Assembly (NCBI RefSeq): GCF_947497005.1
Contig: NZ_CANMFF010000009.1
Span: 1-64,000 of the forward strand
From: an uncultured Ruegeria sp.
Lineage (GTDB): Bacteria; Pseudomonadota; Alphaproteobacteria; Rhodobacterales; Rhodobacteraceae
DNA length: 64,000 nt
Direction: 5' to 3'
Part shown: in pieces, positions 1-7,952 of the stretch
How the letters are laid out: each line of letters opens with the position of its first letter
Position numbering within the stretch: the first letter of the stretch is position 1
The notes under the pieces: generated by a model
Databases searched by the model: none
Told to the model about the DNA's origin: nothing
Seen by the model: only the letters and a program-made list of their open reading frames with translations
Position numbers and translations under genes: made by a program

Positions 1-77
<77 letters not shown>

Positions 78-105
78 AACTTCTAAGTCAGATATCAAGC
101 ACTTA

Positions 106-129
106 GCCTCGCATAACGCGGGGCTTTTT
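106..129 (+). terminator. Terminator after tRNA-fMet, brought by the island
   Basis: A 7 bp stem (106-112 with 118-124, one G-T pair) with an ATAAC loop is followed by five T. It lies inside the inserted element, so it replaces the tRNA's original terminator, which has been displaced to 2741-2761. Confidence 0.7.
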
Positions 130-144
130 GCGTTTGAGGAATAG

Positions 145-174
145 CCCGTGGAAGCACTGTGGAAGCAACAGGAA
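145..174 (+). repeat. Candidate integrase arm-binding repeat, left copy
   Basis: The 9-mer GTGGAAGCA occurs at 148 and 159. A 30-base block around this pair recurs at 2530-2559 with two mismatches and the same 11-base spacing. Paired direct repeats near both ends of an element with a tyrosine integrase look like arm-type binding sites; this role is inferred. Confidence 0.6.
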
Positions 175-319
175 CGAACTAGGCCTGTGACAACTCCGCA
201 ACAAAGGCTGTCCGCGCAATACTCCGCAAATTGGTTACAATGAGCCCTGTGCCGTCGCAATTCAATTGAGCCACTGCTTCCGCGATAGACGGAGAGCAAC
301 GCAAAAGAGTAGAAATAAC

Positions 320-1216
320 TCAGCGCGAAAGAGGGACTTGGCATGTAGTTCCACGCCACTCGCCATAAGCTCGTCTATCGATGATAGTCCCGCGATAGCC
401 AATCACACCGAAAACTAAGACTTCAACCAGCCATTGTGAAATAAGCCAACTCTCGTGAAGCTGAATGCCGGAAAGGGCACCTTTCGTGTCTTGATGCACT
501 AACCTGTTTCTAAACTGCGAAATAATTTCAAACACGTCAATGTTGCTGTTTTCCGAAGAAAACTTCGAAAGCTCGGGGCTCATAGAAAGCAAATCACCTT
601 CGATGCCGAAATGAAGTGTAGCGGCACGGCTTTTGTCAGCAAAAGCGATTGTGCGGTTCTTCATTAATGGCTTAGACCAACCCGCTCTATACCCTAGTAT
701 GTAGTGCACAATGGCTTCCAAGGCGGAATGTGCAGCAATTATTGACATCTCGATCGAGACGCGGCGTGAAGCGTTTGAAGCACGATAAAAGTTGATTGTT
801 TGATTAAGTGCTCGTCTAGTCAACTCGTCTGTACTTGCTTCTGAAAAAAGCATGAAAATTTCAGGTAGGCTTTTCTGTATCTGGATATCATACCAGTTGA
901 TCTCTCGTCTTTCTAAGTCGCTCGGCGAAAAACCCAACAACTTGAAAGCAACTGCGTCATCCGCATCGTAGGCAAACAGGTGTCCAAAACCACAGTTACA
1001 GCCTTTTGCAAAGTTGAGAAAACTAAGAAGCGATGTAAGTGGCCTAAGCGGGTTGTCAGGGCTCAATTTCAGGTTTGATTTAATCAAACACTTGCTACCT
1101 TCCGCTGACGTGGCGGGCTCGAGCCTAGGTTCCACAGCGGCATGTAGCCTGACTACTGAATTGAGGAAAATGACCAACGGCAGCTCAGGGCTCTGTGCTG
1201 CTGTACTGAACTTCAC
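320..1216 (-). CDS. HEPN-motif protein, sole cargo of the tRNA-fMet island
   Basis: A 298-residue protein that I cannot place in a named family. Near residue 235 it has R-N-R-L-V-H, the R-x4-H motif of HEPN ribonucleases, after a helix-rich stretch (SIIAAHSALEAIVHYIL) and before a YRG-type tail, which resembles ApeA-like HEPN proteins. HEPN proteins often cleave RNA in toxin-antitoxin and abortive-infection systems, so defence is a reasonable guess, not a demonstration. The start shown is a GTG with a weak ribosome site, and internal starts are possible. It is transcribed toward the tRNA, downstream of the integrase gene on the same strand. It is richer in A and T than the neighbouring core genes. 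Alternatively it is a neutral passenger. Confidence 0.6.
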   Translation of the reverse strand: MKFSTAAQSPELPLVIFLNSVVRLHAAVEPRLEPATSAEGSKCLIKSNLKLSPDNPLRPLTSLLSFLNFAKGCNCGFGHLFAYDADDAVAFKLLGFSPSDLERREINWYDIQIQKSLPEIFMLFSEASTDELTRRALNQTINFYRASNASRRVSIEMSIIAAHSALEAIVHYILGYRAGWSKPLMKNRTIAFADKSRAATLHFGIEGDLLSMSPELSKFSSENSNIDVFEIISQFRNRLVHQDTKGALSGIQLHESWLISQWLVEVLVFGVIGYRGTIIDRRAYGEWRGTTCQVPLSR

Positions 1217-1233
1217 CTTGGTTGGTAGATTTT

Positions 1234-1293
1234 GTTACGTAGGGATGGGGCAATCCATACATAAGGTAATGCATACTCTGATCCCTATGTAAC
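1234..1293. repeat. 13 bp inverted repeat between cargo gene and integrase
   Basis: GTTACGTAGGGAT at 1234-1246 faces ATCCCTATGTAAC at 1281-1293, with 12 of 13 positions complementary and 34 bases between. It sits just upstream of the HEPN-motif gene and just after the integrase stop. It could be an operator for the cargo gene or a hairpin; there is no T-run. Confidence 0.55.
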
Positions 1294-1320
1294 GTAACCT
1301 TACGTAGAGCGGTGCCATGC

Positions 1321-2505
1321 CTAAACTGCTAAACGCAACCTGCGGGCGACGTTTGGCATTCCCACCAATGCGTCGAGCCGGGTCGCGTTTTCTTCCGCCG
1401 CCCGTCGTACCGGATCATCCGCCAGATGCGCATACCGCATGGTGGTCTGAATTTGACTGTGACCCAGCAACCGGCCAACCATCTGGATCGGCATACCTGA
1501 AGATACGGCATTTGATGCGTAGGTGTGGCGCAAGTCGTGAATGCGGACATCATGCAGACCAGCCAGCTTACGAATACGCCGCCAAGGTTTTTGCAGATCA
1601 GTGACGTAGTGTCCGGGAACTGCCCCGGCAATAACGTAAGGATTGTCAGGAAGCTGTGGGAGGGTGCTCAGGACCGCTCTGGCGGCTTGGGGCAGGGGAA
1701 TGCGCCGCGCACCTGTTTTGGTATCTGGAAGCTCCATTCCAACGTCTGTGATGAAGGACCATTGCAAGGTCTGAATTTCACCAAGGCGACAGCCGGTTAG
1801 GATCAGCAATCGGAACGCGGCAACCACAAACGGCGACTCTGATCCGTCCCGTTCCGCGTCTGCCAAAACCTGCCCAAGCCGTTGAAGCTCATCTTGGCTC
1901 AGAAACCGTTCCCGCTTTTCTTCGCGGTATTTCGGGACATGGCGACAGGGGTTTGAACCGTCAGGTCGCAAGCCCCAGATTTCCGCCAGATTGAACATCT
2001 TGGACAATACGCCCAGTGTTCGGTTCGCCTGATAGGGTTTGTCCCGGAATTTGTGGTGCAGTTCGGCAATGTCTTTCCGTTCCACGTCAACTACTTTGAA
2101 GCTGCCAATTGCTGGAACAATGAACAGGTCGATTGCCCTGCGATACTCCCCTTGGGTAGAAGGCTTGCAGCGTTCTCTGACGTGCGTTTCAAAGAACCGT
2201 TCACACAGAGCCGCGACCGTTGGCGCGCGGCGATGTTGGGAAATCTCTTCGGCAGGGTTCTCACCTTTTGCCACTTGGCCCATGACTTCCTTTGCCAGCT
2301 TCCGTGCCTCGTCGACTGTGATCTTGCCATGTCGACCGATGGAAACGCGCCGTGTTCTTCCACCTTTGCGATATTGCGCCTGATAGGTTTTGGCACCGGA
2401 GGGCATGACGCGGACACCAAACCCGGCAATCTGACTATCCCAAACAAAGTAATCCTTCGCCTCAACGGGCAGAGCTTCTACGGCGCGCTTGGTCAGTTTC
2501 GGCAT
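1321..2505 (-). CDS. Tyrosine integrase, P4 type
   Basis: A site-specific recombinase of about 394 residues. The N-terminal 85 residues resemble the DUF4102 arm-binding domain of P4-type integrases (TKRAVEAL, then GFGVRV). The catalytic part shows the active-site residues in TGCRLGEI, HDLRHTYAS, LLGHSQ and MRYAHL, the last giving the nucleophilic tyrosine. I chose the ATG at 2503-2505 because AAAGGA lies six bases before it; the reading frame is open further upstream. It presumably integrates the 2.65 kb island into tRNA-fMet. Its start lies next to the right-hand arm-like repeats, so it may repress itself by binding there. Confidence 0.93.
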   Translation of the reverse strand: MPKLTKRAVEALPVEAKDYFVWDSQIAGFGVRVMPSGAKTYQAQYRKGGRTRRVSIGRHGKITVDEARKLAKEVMGQVAKGENPAEEISQHRRAPTVAALCERFFETHVRERCKPSTQGEYRRAIDLFIVPAIGSFKVVDVERKDIAELHHKFRDKPYQANRTLGVLSKMFNLAEIWGLRPDGSNPCRHVPKYREEKRERFLSQDELQRLGQVLADAERDGSESPFVVAAFRLLILTGCRLGEIQTLQWSFITDVGMELPDTKTGARRIPLPQAARAVLSTLPQLPDNPYVIAGAVPGHYVTDLQKPWRRIRKLAGLHDVRIHDLRHTYASNAVSSGMPIQMVGRLLGHSQIQTTMRYAHLADDPVRRAAEENATRLDALVGMPNVARRLRLAV

Positions 2506-2529
2506 GCTCATTCCTTTACCTGTCATCGC

Positions 2530-2559
2530 CCCGTGGAAGCATTGTGGAAGCAACTGGAA
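2530..2559 (+). repeat. Candidate integrase arm-binding repeat, right copy
   Basis: Second copy of the 30-base block at 145-174, with GTGGAAGCA at 2533 and 2544. It lies immediately upstream of the integrase start, where binding would also affect integrase transcription. Confidence 0.6.
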
Positions 2560-2682
2560 GCGGTTCATGGCGTAAGAGGTAGGAATGGAGTGATGCGATC
2601 GTCAACAATAAAACAACGATTCCAATAAGATAGATTAGAACGGCGCTTTCCAGCGTAATTGGTGCAGGTGGGCGTAAACTAT

Positions 2683-2727
2683 CTCATAACCTGAAGGTCG
2701 TAGGTTCAAATCCTACTCCCGCAACCA
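2683..2727 (+). repeat. attR: duplicated tRNA-fMet 3' end
   Basis: Exact 45-base copy of 33-77, preceded by unrelated sequence, so it is a partial duplicate and not a second tRNA. It closes the small island. Confidence 0.9.
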
Positions 2728-2740
2728 CTTTTGCCGAACC

Positions 2741-2761
2741 AGCCGCCGCAAGGCGGCTTTT
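2741..2761 (+). terminator. Original tRNA-fMet terminator, now displaced
   Basis: AGCCGCC and GGCGGCT pair across a GCAA loop and are followed by a short T-run. It directly follows attR, so it was presumably the terminator of tRNA-fMet before the island inserted. Confidence 0.7.
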
Positions 2762-2865
2762 GTCGTTCTGGGCCAGCCCCCTGAAATCAGGCCACAGAGT
2801 AGTTAGTAATCCATCAAAGCATAGGATGAGGTACGTATTAGAAGCTTCACTGCTTGCAGTTGAAT

Positions 2866-2902
2866 AGAGCCATCGGTGGGAAAAACCGATGGCTCTGTTT
2901 TT
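2866..2902 (+). terminator. Strong intrinsic terminator hairpin
   Basis: A 12 bp perfect stem (2866-2877 with 2885-2896) is followed by G and five T on the plus strand. No plus-strand gene ends just before it. It may insulate the minus-strand gene at 2944 from tRNA read-through. Confidence 0.7.
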
Positions 2903-2943
2903 GAAAGTGCAACGCTAAAGCGAGACAGTTTCCAACGTCGCCT

Positions 2944-3309
2944 TTAGGCTGGGACTTCCTGCTCTGGCGCGCTCAGTGAAATGACCAGCACTACTGCAGC
3001 TCCGTTCAGCCAGTAAAATGCCGCATCCAAACCCGAGAACCCGAGAACGCTGGGTGCACACAGAAAGGTGATGCCGACAATAAGATCCACGGCCAGATGG
3101 AACTTGTAAGGCAGAACCCGCCAGATCCCGAGATGGTGGTCCGTCAGCACGGTCAGAACAAATGCAGCGACACCGGTGACTACCGAAAGCCACAGCGCCA
3201 GCGGATTGGATTGCCCTAACCCCAGCAGGAACGGCAGTGTCATCAGGGCGATGGCAACCGGATAGTCAAGATAGGCGTGAACAGAACGGGTAACGAAACG
3301 CAGGGACAT
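2944..3309 (-). CDS. SPW-repeat-like membrane protein
   Basis: A 121-residue protein with about four hydrophobic segments (LDYPVAIALMTLPFLLGL near the N-terminus, then LWLSVVTGVAAFVLTVL, LIVGITFLCAPSVLGF and FYWLNGAAVVLVISL). The spacing resembles small SPW-family integral membrane proteins, whose function is unknown. A divergent or co-directional AraC regulator lies next to it. Stop is shortly after the last membrane segment, so only a short tail is exposed. Confidence 0.55.
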   Translation of the reverse strand: MSLRFVTRSVHAYLDYPVAIALMTLPFLLGLGQSNPLALWLSVVTGVAAFVLTVLTDHHLGIWRVLPYKFHLAVDLIVGITFLCAPSVLGFSGLDAAFYWLNGAAVVLVISLSAPEQEVPA

Positions 3310-3420
3310 AAGATCTTCCTCTTCTCAATCAGTGATGAAAGAAAGGTAGGAACCCAAGCCCGAACGAAGAATTCCTGATCGTTTCAGAAACATTGCAGAT
3401 CGTTCAGAACCTCTGGGGTT

Positions 3421-4371
3421 TCAATGCATGGCCCTGTATGCAGCCGGCGACAAGCCAACCTGCTTCTTAAAAACGCGGGAAAACGCGGCCTCAGAGGCAT
3501 ATCCGACTTCGGCCGCTGCGTCCGCCACGTTCCATCGTGCCTCTGTTAACCCATGGCACGCGATCTGCATGCGCCAGTCGGTGAGGTACTGCATCGGCGT
3601 CGTGCCCATCTTCTCGGCAAATAATTGGGCGAAGGCCGTGCGTGACATTCCAGATTCACGCGCCAGGGTCGCAACGCTCCAATCGTTTGCCGGTGCTTGA
3701 TGGAACGCGGTCAACGCACGAGAGATTCGTGTATCCGCAAACCCCGCAAGGGCAGCATCGCCGGGGCTCTGACGTTCCAGATAGGTACGGATCGCCTGCG
3801 CAAACAGAACTTCAGAGAGTTTCAGAGCGATGAGGTCGCCACCGATCCGGGTTCCGGACACTTCGGATCCGATCATGCGCAGGGTCGATTCGATCCAGGA
3901 TCCGGCCTCTTCACCGTAGTTTTCGATCAGGATATACGGCGGCAGGCGATCGATCAGCATATGCCCGGTACCCTGTCGCCCAGCCGGGCCAGTGAAAGAG
4001 AAATGACCGCAGATCAACTGCGTATCCCGTTCTTCGTCATTCCCACCATAAACCAGCACGCCATCGCCGGTGTAGCCAGCGACCTCAAGCACCTGCTCCA
4101 GCGGCAGCGCATCCAAGGGTTTTACCTCGGCACAGAGTAACGCGTGCGGGGCACCATGTGGTATCAAGATCAAGTCCCCCTGTCTAAGCCGCAGGGTCTC
4201 CCCTGTGGTAGAGACGTACACTTTGAGCTCGCCGCGCTGCACAAAATGAAACCGCGCCACGTTTTCGAACCTCGGTACCTGAATACCGAAGGGTGGTGTG
4301 AACGAAGTGCGGAAGTAAAACGTGCCTCGCAAGGACAGGCGGGTGAGAATATCGCTGAGAAGGTCCAACAT
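3421..4371 (-). CDS. AraC-family regulator with cupin sensor domain
   Basis: About 316 residues. The N-terminal half resembles the AraC cupin_6 type (FHFVQRGELKVYV, then GDLILIPHGAPH), a ligand-sensing barrel. The C-terminal 100 residues carry two helix-turn-helix units (VATLARESGMSRTAFAQLF and VADAAAEVGYASEAAFSRVF) and the family ending VGLSPAAYR. I place the start at the ATG at 4369-4371, before LDLLSDIL, where family members usually begin; upstream residues look non-native and no clear ribosome site decides it. It lies upstream of the SPW-like gene on the same strand with about 110 bases between, so that gene is a possible target. Confidence 0.85.
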   Translation of the reverse strand: MLDLLSDILTRLSLRGTFYFRTSFTPPFGIQVPRFENVARFHFVQRGELKVYVSTTGETLRLRQGDLILIPHGAPHALLCAEVKPLDALPLEQVLEVAGYTGDGVLVYGGNDEERDTQLICGHFSFTGPAGRQGTGHMLIDRLPPYILIENYGEEAGSWIESTLRMIGSEVSGTRIGGDLIALKLSEVLFAQAIRTYLERQSPGDAALAGFADTRISRALTAFHQAPANDWSVATLARESGMSRTAFAQLFAEKMGTTPMQYLTDWRMQIACHGLTEARWNVADAAAEVGYASEAAFSRVFKKQVGLSPAAYRAMH

Positions 4372-4449
4372 GCGCAGAAGATACGCAATCTGTGCAAACC
4401 GTCCAGACCACCGAACGATATGCACAGTAATTTGCACGCACTGCAACAA

Positions 4450-4478
4450 AAAAACCCCCGCCGAAGCAGGGGCTGAAA
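4450..4478 (-). terminator. ilvE terminator with UUCG-type loop
   Basis: Read on the minus strand just after the ilvE stop, CCCCTGC and GCGGGGG enclose TTCG and are followed by seven T. Confidence 0.8.
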
Positions 4479-4480
4479 GC

Positions 4481-5347
4481 TTAAGAGCGAACCAGTTTCT
4501 CGTAGTCTTCCGCGATCTGGCGGGTCAGGTCCCCGACCTCAAAAGTATAATCACCGATTTGCCCGACCGGAGTGACCTCGGCTGCTGTGCCTGTCAGCCA
4601 GCACTGTTCGAAGTCGGCCATTTCCTCGGGCTTAATGCGGTGTTCATGCACTGTGATGCCCTTGTCTTTCAGCATCTGAATGACCGTTTGACGGGTGATG
4701 CCGTTCAGGAAGCAATCGGCCAGTGGGGTATGAACCTCACCACCTTTGACGAAAAACACGTTCGCGCCGGTTGCTTCGGCAACATAACCGCGCCAGTCCA
4801 TGAACAAAGCGTCCGAGCAGCCCTTGGCTTCGGCCTTGTGCTTGGAAATGGTGCAGATCATGTATAGGCCAGCCGCCTTGGCGTGAACCGGGATGGTTTC
4901 GGGGCTGGGGCGTTTCCATTCGGCAATGTCCAGCTTGGCGCCCTGCATCTTGGCATCGCCGTAGTATGCACCCCAGGGCCAGACAGCGACGGCCATGCGC
5001 ACCGGGTTCTTGGCTGAGGCTACGCCCATATCTTCACCCGAGCCACGCCAGACAAGTGCGCGCACATAAGCGTCCTGCAATCCGCTGGCCTTCAGGGCTT
5101 CTTCCTTGGCCGCTTCGATTTCGTCCACCGAATATGGCATCGGCATATCCAGCGCTTCGGCAGAGGCAATCAGACGCTCGGAATGTTCGCGGCTTTTGAA
5201 GATCTTACCGTTATATGCACGCTCGCCTTCAAATACGGACGAAGCGTAGTGCATTGCGTGGCTCAGAATGTGTACATTAGCCTCACGCCAAGGCACCAGC
5301 TTGCCGTCCAACCAAATGGTGCCATCACGATCATCATACCCCGCCAT
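4481..5347 (-). CDS. ilvE: Branched-chain amino acid aminotransferase
   Basis: A 288-residue class IV PLP aminotransferase that transfers the amino group between glutamate and the keto acids of leucine, isoleucine and valine. Family landmarks are WLDGKLVPW, ILSHAMHYASSVFEG, RLIASAEALDMP, the lysine region VHAKAAGLY, and the cofactor phosphate segment LTGTAAEVTPV. The start is the ATG at 5345-5347, which has an excellent AGGAGG seven bases upstream; the frame stays open well beyond it without meaning. It is divergent from petP with about 160 bases between, a layout I recognise from other Rhodobacterales. Confidence 0.95.
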   Translation of the reverse strand: MAGYDDRDGTIWLDGKLVPWREANVHILSHAMHYASSVFEGERAYNGKIFKSREHSERLIASAEALDMPMPYSVDEIEAAKEEALKASGLQDAYVRALVWRGSGEDMGVASAKNPVRMAVAVWPWGAYYGDAKMQGAKLDIAEWKRPSPETIPVHAKAAGLYMICTISKHKAEAKGCSDALFMDWRGYVAEATGANVFFVKGGEVHTPLADCFLNGITRQTVIQMLKDKGITVHEHRIKPEEMADFEQCWLTGTAAEVTPVGQIGDYTFEVGDLTRQIAEDYEKLVRS

Positions 5348-5506
5348 GCGAAACCTCCTGAACCGGGTTGAATTTTCGATTATTGCGCTTTTTAGGACCG
5401 ATGTGGACATAATGTTGCGCAAAAACTGCGATTCGATACCTCTCTCTCCTTGGAATGTCAATAACGCTGACATAAACTCGGCGGTGTGTAACGAATGAGG
5501 CATGAT

Positions 5507-6019
5507 ATGTCCGAAACCCGCCCGGCCCCGCGTTATGGGGGCGAGAGTCTGTTGTTTTTGACCGATGAACAATTGCGGCAAGGGATCGAAGCCATGTTCT
5601 TTGCCTATCGCGGTTTTACCGCCGATCCCGATCGCATTCTTGCCGAATTGGCCTATGGCCGTGCCCATCACCGGGCAATCCATTTTATCAACCGCGCGCC
5701 GGGTACAACAGTTAACAACCTGCTGGCCATCCTTGGGGTTACAAAACAGTCTCTGAACCGGGTTTTGCGGACCTTGATCGAGGATGGTCTGGTAGAAAGC
5801 CGCGTGGGAACAGTGGACAAACGCGAACGCCACCTATTTCTGACTGAGAATGGCCAAGCGCTGGAAACCACGCTGTCGGATGCACAGCGGGCCAGAATGC
5901 GTGCCGCCTACAAGGATGCCGGCCCCGAAGCTGTGGCTGGATTTCGCAAAGTGCTTGAAGCAATGATGGATGCTGATATGCGTCATGCCTATACGAAACT
6001 TCGGGATACGACCTCATGA
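5507..6019 (+). CDS. petP: MarR-family regulator, PetP-like
   Basis: About 170 residues with a winged helix-turn-helix (AHHRAIHFINRAPG, LLAILGVTKQSLNRVLRTLIEDGLV, then the wing RVGTVDKRERHLFLT). It overlaps the next gene, an OmpR-type regulator, by four bases. A MarR protein paired this way matches petP of Rhodobacter capsulatus, which is needed with petR for cytochrome bc1 expression there. Two ATGs are possible (5495 and 5507); I prefer 5507 because GAGG lies six bases before it. The name is assigned from family and gene order; petABC is 17.5 kb away here. Confidence 0.85.
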   Translation: MSETRPAPRYGGESLLFLTDEQLRQGIEAMFFAYRGFTADPDRILAELAYGRAHHRAIHFINRAPGTTVNNLLAILGVTKQSLNRVLRTLIEDGLVESRVGTVDKRERHLFLTENGQALETTLSDAQRARMRAAYKDAGPEAVAGFRKVLEAMMDADMRHAYTKLRDTTS

Positions 6020-6717
6020 GCGATATGGATGCCCATCTGCTGATTGTTGACGATGACGAGCGCATTCGCGATCTGCTCAAGAAATTCCTGATGCGAAACG
6101 GGTTTCTGGTTACGGCAGCGCGGGATGCGGCCCATGCACGGCGTGTATTGTCTGGGCTGGATTTCGACATGATCGTCATGGATGTGATGATGCCGGGCGA
6201 AGATGGCGTCAGCCTGACACGGGCTTTGCGCGAAACCCATACGACGCCGATCCTGTTGCTGACCGCAAAAGGCGAAACCGAACATCGGATCGCAGGCCTT
6301 GAGGCCGGGGCGGATGATTACCTGGCCAAACCGTTCGAACCAAAAGAGCTGCTGCTGCGGATCAACGCAATCCTGCGCCGGATGCCGGACACCCCGGCCG
6401 AGGAAACCGCGGCGAAGATCCTGAACCTTGGCCCGATCCGGTACGACATTGAACGCGGCGAGATGTGGCAGGGCGAAGATCCGGTACGACTTACCGCAAC
6501 CGAAAGCCAGTTGATGAAGATTTTCTCGGCCCAGCCCGGAGAGCCGATCAGCCGCGCCAAGCTGGTCGAGGATCTGGGTCGTGACAAAGGTCAGGCACAG
6601 GAGCGCGCGGTGGATGTACAGATCACACGCCTGCGGCGCAAGATTGAACAGGACCCGAAGCAACCCAGGTATCTGCAAACCGTCCGTGGTGCAGGGTATA
6701 TGCTGGCACCGGATTAA
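6016..6717 (+). CDS. petR: OmpR-family response regulator, PetR-like
   Basis: A 233-residue two-domain regulator. The receiver domain has the acidic pair DDDE near residue 13, the phosphoacceptor in MDVMMPGEDG, and the lysine in LAKPFEPKELLLR. The C-terminal winged helix (VRLTATESQLMKIF, VQITRLRRKIE, VRGAGYML) binds DNA. It is translationally coupled to petP by an ATGA overlap. No histidine kinase gene is adjacent, as in R. capsulatus, where PetR acts without a linked kinase. Confidence 0.93.
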   Translation: MSDMDAHLLIVDDDERIRDLLKKFLMRNGFLVTAARDAAHARRVLSGLDFDMIVMDVMMPGEDGVSLTRALRETHTTPILLLTAKGETEHRIAGLEAGADDYLAKPFEPKELLLRINAILRRMPDTPAEETAAKILNLGPIRYDIERGEMWQGEDPVRLTATESQLMKIFSAQPGEPISRAKLVEDLGRDKGQAQERAVDVQITRLRRKIEQDPKQPRYLQTVRGAGYMLAPD

Positions 6718-6722
6718 ATTTG

Positions 6723-6740
6723 CCGCCGCGCGGCGGTTTT
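6723..6740 (+). terminator. petPR terminator
   Basis: A GC-only palindrome (CCGCCGCGCGGCGG) followed by four T directly after the petR stop. Confidence 0.7.
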
Positions 6741-6744
6741 GAGC

Positions 6745-6780
6745 CTTCGGCGAAGGTATTTGTAGCCAGATGAACAGGGG
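6745..6780 (+). repeat. Dispersed GTATTTnTnGCCAGATGAA element, copy 1
   Basis: The stretch GAAGGTATTTGTAGCCAGATGA matches segments at 21236-21262 and 26421-26458. All three sit between a gene end and a terminator or gene start. I have the impression that similar motifs are frequent in Rhodobacterales genomes. Confidence 0.5.
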
Positions 6781-6786
6781 ACCTCG

Positions 6787-7713
6787 ATGACAACTGCCCT
6801 ATTGACCCATGCCGATTGTCTGGGCCATGTGACACCTGAGGGCCACCCTGAACGGGTGGCGCGACTAGAGCACATTCTGCACGCCTTGGAAGGGTTAGAC
6901 CTGAAACGCGCAACGGCGCCGCTGGCTGCCGATGATGATCTGCTTCGCGTGCATCCGGAAGGATATATTCGCGATATTCGGTCGACGCGTCCGGCGGACG
7001 GTTTTGCCCAAATTGATGGTGATACGTTCATGTCTTCGGGATCCGTTGATGCGGCCTATCGCGCAGCGGGCGCTGTTGTTCGAGCTGTCGATCTGGTGTT
7101 GAGCGGCGGGGCTTCGAACGCGTTTTGCGCCATTCGCCCGCCGGGGCACCATGCCGAAACCGATACGGCCATGGGGTTTTGCCTGTTCGGCAATGCAGCG
7201 CTGGCTGCCAAACATGCATTGGATCACCACGGCTTGAACCGGGTGGCCGTTGTTGATTTCGATGTGCACCACGGCAATGGCACGCAGGATCTTCTTTGGG
7301 ATGAGAAGCGCGCGTTGGTCATCACCAGCCAACAAATGCCGCTGTGGCCGGGATCCGGGCGCCCGGATGAGACGGGCGCTTATGACACGGTACTGAACAT
7401 ACCGCTTGCGCCCGGTTCAGGCGGCGACCAGATGCGTGCGGCATACGAAGCCCAAGTCTTTCCGCGCCTCAGGGCGTTCAAGCCGGAACTGATCATCATA
7501 TCAGCCGGTTTTGATGCCCATCAGGACGACCCCTTGGCCAATCTGAATTGGTCCACCGGCGATTTCGTCTGGATTACCGCCGAGCTGTGCAGGATTGCCG
7601 ATGAAACCTGTGAAGGCCGTATCGTCTCGACTTTGGAAGGCGGGTATGATCTGAACGCACTGGCCGATGCCACACGCGCCCATGTGGAAGAACTTATGAG
7701 AGCAGCACGATGA
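6787..7713 (+). CDS. Histone deacetylase / AcuC-family amidohydrolase
   Basis: A 308-residue zinc amidohydrolase of the HDAC superfamily, class II-like. The metal and catalytic motifs are all present: RPPGHHAE near residue 117, VDFDVHHGNGTQ near 152, SAGFDAHQDDPLA near 238 and the late LEGGYD. Bacterial members remove acetyl or related groups from lysine, polyamines or small amides; the substrate cannot be told. The start ATG has GGGGACC upstream. The gene overlaps xseB by four bases, so they are likely co-transcribed. Confidence 0.92.
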   Translation: MTTALLTHADCLGHVTPEGHPERVARLEHILHALEGLDLKRATAPLAADDDLLRVHPEGYIRDIRSTRPADGFAQIDGDTFMSSGSVDAAYRAAGAVVRAVDLVLSGGASNAFCAIRPPGHHAETDTAMGFCLFGNAALAAKHALDHHGLNRVAVVDFDVHHGNGTQDLLWDEKRALVITSQQMPLWPGSGRPDETGAYDTVLNIPLAPGSGGDQMRAAYEAQVFPRLRAFKPELIIISAGFDAHQDDPLANLNWSTGDFVWITAELCRIADETCEGRIVSTLEGGYDLNALADATRAHVEELMRAAR

Positions 7714-7952
7714 CCGATACCCCTGTTGAGCAGATGACATTCGAGCAAGCCATGAACGAGCTTGAGGCCGTGGTGGGCCAGCTTGAACGTGGCGACGTGG
7801 CACTGGACCAGTCAATTGCGCTTTATGAACGTGGTGCGGCGCTGAAGAAACGGTGTGAAGACGAATTGAAGCGCGCCGAGGAAAAAGTAGCGGCAATCAC
7901 TCTGGATGCGAATGGTCAGCCAACCGGTACGACGCCCGTCGAAGGTCAGTGA
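7710..7952 (+). CDS. xseB: Exodeoxyribonuclease VII small subunit
   Basis: An 80-residue protein with the family pattern TFEQAMNELEAVVGQLE, then GDVALDQSIALYERG and LKKRCEDELKRAEEKV. It forms a long helical subunit that joins several copies around XseA to degrade single-stranded DNA. It is coupled to the deacetylase gene by an ATGA overlap and is followed at once by ispA. The large subunit xseA is not in the window. Confidence 0.95.
   Translation: MTDTPVEQMTFEQAMNELEAVVGQLERGDVALDQSIALYERGAALKKRCEDELKRAEEKVAAITLDANGQPTGTTPVEGQ

Noticed and set aside
2683..2727. Second tRNA-Met
   Set aside because: Only the 3' part is present; the D-arm and acceptor 5' strand are missing, so it is an attachment-site copy.
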